Assembly: GCA_005772895.1 (NCBI GenBank)
Contig: SXIH01000023.1
Location: forward strand, 1-64,000
DNA length: 64,000 bases
Direction: 5' to 3'
Source: Bacteroidota bacterium
GTDB lineage: Bacteria; Bacteroidota; Bacteroidia; 2-12-FULL-35-15
The translations under genes were made by a program, and so were the position numbers. The notes under the pieces were generated by a model. It was not told the DNA's origin. It did no database searches and worked only from the letters and a program-made list of their open reading frames with translations. Every line of letters starts with the position of its first letter. Position 1 is the stretch's first letter. Positions 51,736 to 60,515 of this stretch are shown here, one piece after another.

Positions 51736-52371
51736 ATGCAACAAGTTACAGCCCTTTTCTTCCTGTTTTTTTCAGTTACTTGCATGGCTCAAACGAATAC
51801 TGTTGCTTACACACGCGACTATGAGTTCAAGGAAGGTTTGTTTCTAACGCTCGAACAATTTAAAAAAAACAAACCTATCCTTAAATCTGCAATTGTCTCC
51901 ATTTTGCCCAAAGACCAAATCGATTTTCTTACTCAGGTAACCGAACAAAAATCTATTACTTATAAAGATACAGCAGGAGTAGAACAGAAAATTGAAACCA
52001 ATACTATTTGGGGTTTTTATCAAAATCGTACCGTTTTTATCAATTTCAATAATGAGTTTAACCGGATAAATGTAATTGGAACATTGAGTTTGTTTTCAGC
52101 CATGGTAGTTCAGGCTCCCATGCGAAATGAGCCAATTGGGGACATGTATGCTATTGAACCCGCTTTTCAGGAATTACGTCAGTTTGTTTATGACACACAA
52201 ACCAATAAAGTGTTTGATTTCAATGTAAAAAATATGGAACTACTTCTGAAGAATGATGCGGAGTTGTATGCTCAGTTTATGAAGTTAAAAAAGCGCAAAA
52301 AAGCCGATTCTATCTTCATTTATTTACGAAAGTATAACGAAAAACACCCTCTTTATTTAGCTTCGAAATAA
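51736..52371 (+). CDS. Hypothetical secreted protein
   Basis: A 211-residue protein with a signal peptide (CMA-Q), then a mixed alpha/beta body including EFKEGLFLTLEQFKKNKP, an FYQNRTVFINFNNEFNR strand pair and a basic C-terminal helix (MKLKKRKKADSIFIYLRK). The GLFLTLEQFKKNKP opening looks like small proteins found in many Bacteroidota genomes, but I cannot name a family. It is divergent from the S8 peptidase gene by 56 nt. Confidence 0.6.
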   Translation: MQQVTALFFLFFSVTCMAQTNTVAYTRDYEFKEGLFLTLEQFKKNKPILKSAIVSILPKDQIDFLTQVTEQKSITYKDTAGVEQKIETNTIWGFYQNRTVFINFNNEFNRINVIGTLSLFSAMVVQAPMRNEPIGDMYAIEPAFQELRQFVYDTQTNKVFDFNVKNMELLLKNDAELYAQFMKLKKRKKADSIFIYLRKYNEKHPLYLASK

Positions 52372-52418
52372 GCAATTAAATTCCCCAAAATTTACGATAT
52401 TTGCTCCTCGAAATTGGA

Positions 52419-52487
52419 GATTTAGTGAAATTGAGAATTAGAGAATTAGTTCTATACTCAAAATGAAAATCTCTATTTCACCAAATC
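52419..52487. promoter_or_regulatory. 18-bp inverted repeat upstream of ettA
   Basis: GATTTAGTGAAATTGAGA (52419-52436) and TCTCTATTTCACCAAATC (52470-52487) pair at 16 of 18 positions, with a 33-nt loop. It ends 24 nt before the ettA start, a possible 5' leader hairpin. Expression control by it is untested. Confidence 0.45.
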
Positions 52488-52511
52488 AATAATTCACTAA
52501 TTTTTTTAAAG

Positions 52512-54188
52512 ATGTCAGAAGGCAGACAAATTATTTTTTCGATGGTGAACGTGAGTCGCACGTTACCTGCAGGTAAAACTATATTGAAAGATATTTATTT
52601 ATCTTTTTATTACGGAGCAAAAATCGGTATTCTCGGATTAAACGGTTCGGGTAAATCTACTTTATTAAAAATTATTGCTGGAATTGAAAAAAATTACCAA
52701 GGCGAAATCCATTTTTCTCCAGGATATAAAATCGGAATGCTGGAGCAGGAGCCACAGTTGGATAATACAAAAACAGTTATTGAAATTGTGCGTGAAGGTG
52801 CTGCTGAACACGTAAATATTTTAAAAGAATACGAAGAAGTAAATAATAAGTTTGCTGAAGAAATGTCGGCTGAGGACATGGATAAATTGATTAATCGCCA
52901 GGCAAAATTGCAAGACTTAATTGATCAGTTTGATTTGTGGAATTTGGATAATCGTTTGGAACAAGCTATGGAAGCATTACGTTGTCCGGAAAGCGATGCG
53001 CCAGTAAAAAATTTATCTGGTGGTGAGCGTAGACGAGTTGCATTGTGTCGTTTATTAATTCAGGAACCTGAAATTTTATTGTTGGATGAGCCTACCAACC
53101 ACTTGGATGCTGAATCGGTGGATTGGTTAGAGCAACATTTACAAAACTATAAAGGAACTGTAATAGCAGTTACTCACGATAGATATTTCTTAGACAATGT
53201 AGCTGGATGGATTTTGGAATTGGATAGAGGAGAAGGTATTCCTTGGAAAGGAAATTATTCTGAGTGGTTGGATCAAAAACAAAAACGTTTGGCACAAGAA
53301 GAAAAAATAGAAAGCAAACGTCAGAAAACTTTATTACGAGAGTTGGATTGGGTGCGTCAAGGAGCTAAAGGCCGCCAAACAAAATCAAAGGCGCGTTTGC
53401 AGAACTATGAAAAGATGTTGGGTGTTGATGCAAAAGCAACTGAAGAGAAATTAGAATTGTTTATTCCAAACGGCCCTCGTTTAGGAAATGAAGTTATTGA
53501 AGCAATTGATGTATCGAAAGCATTTGGAGATAAATTGTTATACGAACATTTGAATTTCAAATTGCCTCCTGCCGGAATTGTTGGTATTATAGGTCCGAAC
53601 GGTGCCGGTAAAACAACTTTGTTCCGGATGATTATGGGAGAAGAAAAACCTGATCATGGTGAATTTAAAGTAGGTTCAACAGTAAAGATTGCTTACGTTG
53701 ATCAATCGCATACCGAAATTGATCCGGAGAAAACAATTTATGATGTATTGACAGGTGGAACAGAAACTATTGTGATTGGCGGACAAACATTAAATTCACG
53801 CGCATACGTTTCTAAGTTTAACTTCAATGGTTCCGACCAAGGAAAAAAATGCGGAATACTTTCTGGCGGTGAGCGTAATCGTTTGCATTTAGCATTGACA
53901 TTAAAAAAAGAAGCCAACGTATTATTATTAGATGAGCCTACCAACGACTTAGATGTAAACACACTCCGTGCATTGGAAGAAGGTTTGGAAAGTTATGCCG
54001 GTTGTGCAGTAATTATTTCCCACGATCGTTGGTTCTTAGATAGAGTTTGTACTCACATTCTTGCATTTGAAGGAGATTCTCAAGTATATTATTTTGAAGG
54101 CGGTTATTCTGAATACGAAGAAAACAAGAAAAAACGTTTAGGAAACGTTGAACCAAAACGTGTACGTTATAAGAAATTGACGGTATAA
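52512..54188 (+). CDS. ettA: EttA, ABC-F translational throttle factor
   Basis: A 558-residue cytoplasmic ABC-F protein. It has two ATP-binding cassettes without membrane parts: Walker A sites GLNGSGKST (about 43) and GPNGAGKTT (about 364), signatures LSGGERRRVA and LSGGERNR, and Walker B EPTNHLDAES and EPTNDLDVN. Between them lies the P-site tRNA-interaction linker with Lys/Arg/Gln-rich helices (LAQEEKIESKRQKTLLRELDW, GAKGRQTKSKARL). EttA binds the ribosomal E site and senses ADP/ATP. Its length matches the E. coli protein. The stop codon overlaps the next start codon (TAATG). Confidence 0.95.
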   Translation: MSEGRQIIFSMVNVSRTLPAGKTILKDIYLSFYYGAKIGILGLNGSGKSTLLKIIAGIEKNYQGEIHFSPGYKIGMLEQEPQLDNTKTVIEIVREGAAEHVNILKEYEEVNNKFAEEMSAEDMDKLINRQAKLQDLIDQFDLWNLDNRLEQAMEALRCPESDAPVKNLSGGERRRVALCRLLIQEPEILLLDEPTNHLDAESVDWLEQHLQNYKGTVIAVTHDRYFLDNVAGWILELDRGEGIPWKGNYSEWLDQKQKRLAQEEKIESKRQKTLLRELDWVRQGAKGRQTKSKARLQNYEKMLGVDAKATEEKLELFIPNGPRLGNEVIEAIDVSKAFGDKLLYEHLNFKLPPAGIVGIIGPNGAGKTTLFRMIMGEEKPDHGEFKVGSTVKIAYVDQSHTEIDPEKTIYDVLTGGTETIVIGGQTLNSRAYVSKFNFNGSDQGKKCGILSGGERNRLHLALTLKKEANVLLLDEPTNDLDVNTLRALEEGLESYAGCAVIISHDRWFLDRVCTHILAFEGDSQVYYFEGGYSEYEENKKKRLGNVEPKRVRYKKLTV

Positions 54189-55003
54189 TGAATTCAAAAA
54201 GATTAATTCTCGGAATTGTAATTGGTGGAATTGTTGGAGCCGTATTAGTACTATTAGTAATTGTATTATTTGATAGTAACCGTTCCAATAATAAAGGCGG
54301 ATTGCGATTGGTGACAAATGATTCAACTGCTACAGCCGAACCCAAAAATCAACAAATATTAGTGTATGGTGATTATATGGATTTGGACAGCACCGATTAT
54401 TTATTGATTCCGCTAGGAATGAAAACTGTTGAAAATACTGAAGACAGAGGTTTGCGTTCAAAATCCAGTGATGAATATTCCGGTAGCTATACCGGAAACT
54501 ATAGAAGTTATAAATACAATTTCTACTCTTTGGATTTTGGAAATTGTAACAATATTATTTTTTACAACAAGAAAAATGATGAAACACATTTGTTGTTGCA
54601 AAAGCCAGCGATCATTTCACAGTTTTATTTTCCTTATTACGATAAAGAGTATACAGGAGAAAAATATTATTTTATTCTCTTGGGAATCCGTGAAGACGAT
54701 ACAAATTTAGACGGTTATATTAATGAAGACGATGCCGAAACTGTTTATCTGACTGATTTAGAGGGGAAAAATATGTTCAGGATAACTCCTGATAATACTC
54801 AATTGGTAGATTGGTTTATTGATATGCCAACAAACAATATTTTAATGAAAGTGCGTTTTGATACCAACAAGGATAAAAAGTTCAACTACTACGATGAAAT
54901 AGAAATTCTGAAAACATCCATTAATTCACCGGTAGAAGGAAAGAAAATTATCGGGAAAGAAATTAAAGCGAATATTAAGAAGATACTTGATAAAATCAAG
55001 TAA
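54188..55003 (+). CDS. Membrane-anchored hypothetical protein with EF-hand-like loop
   Basis: A 271-residue protein with an N-terminal transmembrane helix (about 7-29), then an exported domain rich in Tyr, Asp and Asn. DTNLDGYINEDD near residue 178 has the DxNxDGxI spacing of an EF-hand/dockerin-like calcium loop, and TNKDKKFNYYDEIE near 223 looks like a second, weaker loop. No known family is recognised. It overlaps ettA by 1 nt, so it is translationally coupled to it, without an obvious shared role. A terminator follows. Confidence 0.6.
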   Translation: MNSKRLILGIVIGGIVGAVLVLLVIVLFDSNRSNNKGGLRLVTNDSTATAEPKNQQILVYGDYMDLDSTDYLLIPLGMKTVENTEDRGLRSKSSDEYSGSYTGNYRSYKYNFYSLDFGNCNNIIFYNKKNDETHLLLQKPAIISQFYFPYYDKEYTGEKYYFILLGIREDDTNLDGYINEDDAETVYLTDLEGKNMFRITPDNTQLVDWFIDMPTNNILMKVRFDTNKDKKFNYYDEIEILKTSINSPVEGKKIIGKEIKANIKKILDKIK

Positions 55004-55018
55004 TAAATGCATTCAAAT

Positions 55019-55053
55019 AAAAAGCCTTATTCTGTAAAAGAATAAGGCTTTTT
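55019..55053 (+). terminator. Rho-independent terminator of the ettA unit
   Basis: AAAAGCCTTATTC/GAATAAGGCTTTT (55019-55031 with 55039-55051) with a 7-nt loop and a T-run. Confidence 0.9.
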
Positions 55054-55062
55054 TGTTGTTTA

Positions 55063-55099
55063 TGTCACACTTCGAGCGGAGTCGAGAAGCGAAGTGTGA
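55063..55099. repeat. REP-like element of the GAGCGGAGTCGA type
   Basis: TCACACTTCG and CGAAGTGTGA form the stem; the loop holds GAGCGGAGTCGAGA, the motif also seen twice in 26954-27079. Confidence 0.65.
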
Positions 55100-55104
55100 G
55101 AAAT

Positions 55105-57258
55105 CTAGTTAACAATTTTCATTTCGTTAATCAAATTCGTAGCTCCACCATACTTATCAATTAAAAACAATACATAACGGATATCATTACTGATTGTACG
55201 TTTGTATTTGCTGTCGAAATAAATATCTCCGCTCATTGCTTCCCAGTTACCGTCAAATGCCAGTCCAACCAATTCGCCATTCGCGTTTAAAACCGGACTG
55301 CCTGAGTTTCCCCCGGTAATATCATTATTGCTGATGAACGCAACTCTGATGTCTCCGTTTTTATCAGCATAGTTTCCATAGTCTTTTGCTTTGTAAAGGT
55401 CTTTTAGTTTTTGAGGAACTCTGAAACTAAATTCATTCGGATTGTCTTTTTCTATAATTCCGTTTAAAGTAGTGAAGTAGTTAAAATGGGCTGCGTCTTT
55501 TGGAGTGTATGACTTTGCGCTTCCATAAGTTAAACGTAATGTTCCGTTAGCGTCAGGATAAAATTTATTATCCGGTTTCATTGCCATTAAGCCTCTGATA
55601 TATTTACTTCCTTCAACATTATTTGCCACATTGAAAGCATCAATATGTGATTCAATGTTTTTATTGTAATTATCATAACATGCCATTACAAAAGCATAAG
55701 CAGGATCTTTCTGTAGTTTTTTTAAGTCCGGCTTTTCTAAAAATTTTGCTGCAGTTTGTGAATTGCTGATAAAACTTTTTTCAAAAACAGACTTTGCAAA
55801 TTTTTCAAATGTTTCTGTGTTAGTTTTTCCTTTGTGCTTTTTCAACACTTCTGCCATATAAGCCGGTTGCTGATTTACAGGAATGTTCTCATAATACATC
55901 TGAATGATTTTTGCCAAGATTTTTTGCTCGGAAATTTTATTAAACGATTTATAAAATTTATCATTAGTCAATTTTATTCGATCAGTTGCCTTTTTTACGT
56001 TATCAGCATTTTTAGTATCGGTACTTAAAGCCTTTTCCAAAGCTGAGTAGTTCAAAGCTGCAGACAAAATTCCACATCCTGAAATTCCTTCTTTCATATA
56101 AGTAGCATGCAGTGCATAGTTGTTGTAATCAGCGTAGGCTTTTTCGTAATTCGACAAAATACTTTCGTATTCCAGTTTTCCTTTTGCCCATGCTGTAAAT
56201 TCTTTTTCAGTTTCTTTTTTCTCTTCGTAAACTTTCAATCGTTTTAATTGTTCTGTCTGACCAATAAAATATTTCCAGTAGTTGGAGATTTTTGCATATT
56301 GTGACGACATTAATAAACGTGTGCTGTCGCTTTTGTCCATTTCTTCTTTCCAAGCTGTTAAACGGATATCACGTAAAGCAACAATTGCAGGATTGATTTT
56401 GCTGGTTGCTAATTCAATTCCGTAAGATGTTTCATAGCGATTTGTTCTTCCCGGAAAACCATATACCATAGTATAATCACCTTCTTCAACTCCTTTGGTA
56501 GAAATACTTAAGAATTGTTTTGGTTTGTATGGAACATTATCAGGAGAATATTTTGCAGGTTTATTGTCTTTATCTGCATAAATGCGAAACATTGAAAAGT
56601 CTCCGGTGTGTCGTGGCCACATCCAATTGTCAACATCACCACCAAATTTTCCGATAGCTTGAGGCGGAGCTCCAACTAAACGTACATCCGTAAATTTTTC
56701 AAATACAAATAAATAATAGGCATTGTCTTTAAAGAACGAACGAACCATTCCTTCATAATGTGTTCCCTTTGTTGCTTCAGCAATAATTCCTTTAAAAATT
56801 TCTTGTTTTTTATACTCTTCCCCGTTTGCTCCTGCACCCGCCAATGATTTATTTACTTTATCTGAAACGTCTTCCATTCTTACAAGAACTGATGCGAATA
56901 AATTCTGATTTACTTTTTCTTCTGCGTAAGATTTTGCCCAAAAGCCATTGTCAAGAATATTATCGGAAGCAGTGCTGTGATTTGCAATTGCTTCGTAACC
57001 GCAGTGGTGATTAGTTAACAATAAACCTTTATCAGAAATAATTTCAGAAGTACAGCCTCCATTGAACCAAACAATAGCATCTTTTAAGCTTGCATTGTTA
57101 ATGTCGTATAACTGTTCAGGAGTAAGTTTTAATCCTGCCTTCTGCATTTGCTCATAGTTATCTTTCAAAAGCATTGGAAGCCACATACCTTCATCGGCTT
57201 TTAATAAGTTAGAAGTCAAAAGGGTAAAAGTCAAAAGTGCTATTGTGATCTTTTTCAT
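55105..57258 (-). CDS. dpp7: Dipeptidyl-peptidase 7 (S46 family)
   Basis: A 717-residue exported serine exopeptidase that releases dipeptides from peptide N-termini. Signal peptide, then the family opening DEGMWLP. His near residue 85 in TNHHCGYEAI, Asp near 220 in RHTGDF and Ser near 652 in GGNSGSPV form the catalytic triad. Eighteen residues after the Ser, the P1-specificity position is Gly in AFDGNWEAM, as in DPP7 (Gly673, hydrophobic P1), not Arg as in DPP11. No T9SS sorting domain follows. It fits peptide feeding beside the S8, S9 and DUF885 peptidases. Confidence 0.93.
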   Translation of the reverse strand: MKKITIALLTFTLLTSNLLKADEGMWLPMLLKDNYEQMQKAGLKLTPEQLYDINNASLKDAIVWFNGGCTSEIISDKGLLLTNHHCGYEAIANHSTASDNILDNGFWAKSYAEEKVNQNLFASVLVRMEDVSDKVNKSLAGAGANGEEYKKQEIFKGIIAEATKGTHYEGMVRSFFKDNAYYLFVFEKFTDVRLVGAPPQAIGKFGGDVDNWMWPRHTGDFSMFRIYADKDNKPAKYSPDNVPYKPKQFLSISTKGVEEGDYTMVYGFPGRTNRYETSYGIELATSKINPAIVALRDIRLTAWKEEMDKSDSTRLLMSSQYAKISNYWKYFIGQTEQLKRLKVYEEKKETEKEFTAWAKGKLEYESILSNYEKAYADYNNYALHATYMKEGISGCGILSAALNYSALEKALSTDTKNADNVKKATDRIKLTNDKFYKSFNKISEQKILAKIIQMYYENIPVNQQPAYMAEVLKKHKGKTNTETFEKFAKSVFEKSFISNSQTAAKFLEKPDLKKLQKDPAYAFVMACYDNYNKNIESHIDAFNVANNVEGSKYIRGLMAMKPDNKFYPDANGTLRLTYGSAKSYTPKDAAHFNYFTTLNGIIEKDNPNEFSFRVPQKLKDLYKAKDYGNYADKNGDIRVAFISNNDITGGNSGSPVLNANGELVGLAFDGNWEAMSGDIYFDSKYKRTISNDIRYVLFLIDKYGGATNLINEMKIVN

Positions 57259-57281
57259 AGTCGTTTTTTGTTAAAGCGCTA

Positions 57282-57289
57282 CAAATCTA
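57282..57289 (-). promoter_or_regulatory. Candidate -7 promoter box of dpp7
   Basis: On the minus strand TAGATTTG matches TAnnTTTG, ending 23 nt before ATG 57258. A TTG upstream is only about 15 nt away, short of the usual spacing. Confidence 0.35.
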
Positions 57290-57453
57290 TAAATTATAAT
57301 GAAACAAGCTCCATAGATAAGCTAAAGGCTTAAAAATCAATTACAAATGGCTGATATTTTAGGATGAACGGCAGAGTGATTATTAGGGAAAATTCACGAT
57401 ATTCGTACACGATAATTTAGGATTAAGGAATATCAGATTTAGGATTATTAAAA

Positions 57454-58881
57454 ATGGCACAAAAACCATCTATACCAAAAGGAACCAGAGATTTTTCACC
57501 ACAAGAAATGGTGAGGAGAAATTATATTTTTGATACTATTAAACTAGTGTTTCAACGTTATGGCTATTTGCCAATTGAAACTCCTGCAATGGAAAATCTT
57601 GAAACTCTTACTGGAAAGTATGGGGATGAAGGAGATAAACTTATATATAAAATCAGAAGTAATAAAAATCTTTTAGAGAAGTATCCTACATTGAGAGACT
57701 GTAATTGTTTGAAAACAGTTTATAATTACGATTGGATTCCTATGGCTTCAGATAAAGCTTTGCGTTATGATTTAACGGTTCCTTTCGCGCGTTATGTTGT
57801 TCAGCATCAGAATGAAATTACATTTCCGTTCAAACGATATCAAATTCAACCCGTATGGCGAGCTGATAATCCTCAAAAAGGGCGTTATCGAGAATTTTTT
57901 CAGTGCGATGCAGATGTGATTGGAAGTAATTCCTTAATCAATGAAGTGGAATTGACACAAATGATAGATGATGTATTTACAACATTAAATGTTCCTGTCG
58001 TTATCAAAATTAATAACCGTAAAATATTGAGTGGAATCGCAGAAATTGTTGGGGCTGCCGATAAAATGATTGACATTGCCACTGCGATTGATAAGTACGA
58101 TAAAATTGGTGATGTGGGGGTTAATAAAGAGTTGTCTGAAAAAGGTTTTTCTAATGAGCAAATCGAAAAACTTGAACAGGTATTTTTAGCAACATCCGAT
58201 AGAATTATTTTAGGTCCTGGTTACGATGGGAAAGATAAAAACTTAGTTAGATTAGAGCTTCTTCGAGAGCATCAGGAGTATAGAAGTTCCGAGATTTTCC
58301 TTGAAGGTGTCAAGGAATTAGAAGCTGTGTTCAAAACGATTATAGACTTAGGATTGACAAGTGCAAATGTTGAATTTGACATAACACTCGCTCGCGGATT
58401 AAATTATTATACTGGAGCCATCTTTGAAGTTAAAGCAAATAAAGGAACATTAACCAGTAGCATTTGTGGGGGAGGTCGTTACGATGATTTAACAGGAATT
58501 TTCGGTTTGCCAAATATGAGCGGTGTTGGAATTTCATTTGGTGCAGATAGAATTTATGATGTGTTAAACGAATTGGATTTATATCCTGATACAGTTTCTG
58601 CTTCTACAAAATTATTGTTTGTAACATTCGGTAAAGACGAACAAAATTATTGTCTTCCATTGCTTGCTAAAGTCCGTAAGGCAGGAATCAATTCAGAGAT
58701 ATATCCCGATGCGAATGCAAAAATGAAAAAGCAGATGAGTTATGCAGATGATAAAAAAATTTCGTTTGTAGTAATTGTAGGAGGAGATGAAATGGCGAGC
58801 GGTGAATTGACGTTGAAGAATATGACATCTGGTAAGCAGGAAAAAATTAAAATTGAAAAGATCATTGAGAAATTAAAATAG
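57454..58881 (+). CDS. hisS: Histidine-tRNA ligase
   Basis: A 475-residue class II aminoacyl-tRNA synthetase that charges tRNA-His. Motif 1 region begins TRDFSPQEM; motif 2 is [22 protein letters not shown]; histidine-specific segments are [14 protein letters not shown] and GGGRYDDL; motif 3 is [13 protein letters not shown]. The C-terminal about 90 residues form the anticodon-binding domain ([11 protein letters not shown]). It is about 50 residues longer than the E. coli enzyme; part of this is an insertion around residues 65-95 ([18 protein letters not shown]). It is followed 1 nt later by hutH. Confidence 0.97.
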   Translation: MAQKPSIPKGTRDFSPQEMVRRNYIFDTIKLVFQRYGYLPIETPAMENLETLTGKYGDEGDKLIYKIRSNKNLLEKYPTLRDCNCLKTVYNYDWIPMASDKALRYDLTVPFARYVVQHQNEITFPFKRYQIQPVWRADNPQKGRYREFFQCDADVIGSNSLINEVELTQMIDDVFTTLNVPVVIKINNRKILSGIAEIVGAADKMIDIATAIDKYDKIGDVGVNKELSEKGFSNEQIEKLEQVFLATSDRIILGPGYDGKDKNLVRLELLREHQEYRSSEIFLEGVKELEAVFKTIIDLGLTSANVEFDITLARGLNYYTGAIFEVKANKGTLTSSICGGGRYDDLTGIFGLPNMSGVGISFGADRIYDVLNELDLYPDTVSASTKLLFVTFGKDEQNYCLPLLAKVRKAGINSEIYPDANAKMKKQMSYADDKKISFVVIVGGDEMASGELTLKNMTSGKQEKIKIEKIIEKLK

Positions 58882-58882
58882 T

Positions 58883-60370
58883 ATGCACACAATAACAACA
58901 GCCCAACTATCCTTACAAACGATTTCCGAAATATTGTCCGGAAACAAAAAATTTTCTCTTTCCGAAGAAGCTAAAAAGAACATTTCCTCTTGTCGCGAAT
59001 ACCTAGATAAAAAAATGTCATCTCAAAAAGAGCCTATTTATGGTATCAATACAGGCTTTGGTTCTTTGTGCAATGTGGTAATTCCAGATGCTGATTTAGA
59101 AAAATTACAACAAAATATTGTGATGTCGCACGCATGCGGAACCGGTGATGAGGTTCCTCAAGATGTTGTGAAGTTGATGTTGCTTTTGAAAATACAAGGA
59201 CTCTCTTACGGAAAATCAGGAGTGCAATTGCAAACAGTTGAGCGTTTAGTTGATTTTTTTAACAACGATGTTTTACCAGTCGTTTATCAACTAGGTTCAT
59301 TAGGTGCTTCTGGCGATTTAGCGCCATTGGCTCATTTGAGTTTGCCATTGCTTGGATTAGGAGAAGTTTATTACAAAGGAAAAAAACAAGCTTCGTCTGA
59401 AGTTTTAAAACAATTAAACATAAAACCAATCACTCTTAAATCAAAAGAAGGTTTAGCATTGTTGAACGGAACACAATTCATGAGCGCTTACGGAGTTTGG
59501 TGTTTGTTGCAGACAAAAAAATTGAACATTGCAGCAGATGTAATTGGAGCAATTTCATTAGAGGGTTTTGATGGAAGAATAGAACCATTTAAATTACACA
59601 TTCATACTATTCGTCCGCACAAAGGACAATTAAAAACTGCGGAGAACATGCGTAAGCTGTTGGAAGGAAGTGAAATTATTAAACGCAAAAAAGAAGACGT
59701 ACAAGATCCATATTCATTTCGCTGCATTCCTCAAGTGCATGGCGCTTCCAAAGATGCCATCGAATATGTAGAGAATGTTTTTCTTACAGAAATAAATTCA
59801 GTTACAGATAATCCTACTATTTTTCCTACTGAAGATGAAATTATTTCAGGGGGAAATTTTCACGGGCAACCACTTGCTTTAGCATTGGATTTTTTAGCAA
59901 TTGCATTATCGGAACTAGGAAGTATTTCAGAAAGAAGAACCTATCAGTTGATTGCGGGATTGAGAGGATTGCCACCATTTTTAGTTGCGAAACCGGGATT
60001 GAATTCAGGATTTATGATTCCGCAATATACTGCTGCAAGTATCGTTAGTCAGAACAAACAATTATGCTCTCCTGCATCTATTGATTCTATTGTGAGTTCA
60101 AACGGGCAAGAAGATCATGTGTCAATGGGTTCTAATGCAGCTACAAAATGCTACAAGGTTGTTGAAAATTTAAACCGCATTCTGGCAATCGAATTATTTA
60201 ACGGAGCTCAGGCTTTGGATTTCAGAAAACCTTTGAAATCTTCAAACGCAATTCTAAAGATTGTAGCTGATTACAGAAAACTTGTTCCTTTTGTAGAGGA
60301 AGATAAAATTATGTATACAGAAATTGAAAAGAGTGTTCAGTTTTTGAAAGAAACGCAATTTGTGATTTAG
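58883..60370 (+). CDS. hutH: Histidine ammonia-lyase
   Basis: A 495-residue enzyme that removes ammonia from L-histidine to give urocanate, the first step of histidine breakdown. Ala142-Ser143-Gly144 in GASGDLAPLAH form the self-made MIO prosthetic group at the same numbers as in Pseudomonas HutH. YGINTGFG supplies the catalytic Tyr, and SHACGTG (Ser-His) fits a histidine rather than a phenylalanine or tyrosine lyase. GNFHGQPLALALD and NGQEDHVSMG are also conserved. The rest of the hut pathway is absent from the window. The tight coupling to hisS is unusual and probably reflects chance operon arrangement. Confidence 0.95.
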   Translation: MHTITTAQLSLQTISEILSGNKKFSLSEEAKKNISSCREYLDKKMSSQKEPIYGINTGFGSLCNVVIPDADLEKLQQNIVMSHACGTGDEVPQDVVKLMLLLKIQGLSYGKSGVQLQTVERLVDFFNNDVLPVVYQLGSLGASGDLAPLAHLSLPLLGLGEVYYKGKKQASSEVLKQLNIKPITLKSKEGLALLNGTQFMSAYGVWCLLQTKKLNIAADVIGAISLEGFDGRIEPFKLHIHTIRPHKGQLKTAENMRKLLEGSEIIKRKKEDVQDPYSFRCIPQVHGASKDAIEYVENVFLTEINSVTDNPTIFPTEDEIISGGNFHGQPLALALDFLAIALSELGSISERRTYQLIAGLRGLPPFLVAKPGLNSGFMIPQYTAASIVSQNKQLCSPASIDSIVSSNGQEDHVSMGSNAATKCYKVVENLNRILAIELFNGAQALDFRKPLKSSNAILKIVADYRKLVPFVEEDKIMYTEIEKSVQFLKETQFVI

Positions 60371-60391
60371 TAGGATTCCTAACATCGTAAC

Positions 60392-60475
60392 CGTCATCCC
60401 GTGCTACGACACGGGATCTCATAATTGTGGAAGTCAATCCTAATGGGAAGATGCCGTGTCGTGGCACGGCATGAC
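60392..60475. repeat. REP-like element, inverted pair
   Basis: CGTCATCCCGTGCTACGACACGGGATCTC on the left and GCCGTGTCGTGGCACGGCATGAC on the right lie about 30 nt apart in opposite orientation, matching the pair at 44752-44834. Confidence 0.75.
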
Positions 60476-60515
60476 ATTTTAGAAGGGGTTGTTTTTAATA
60501 AAGCAAATCATTATA

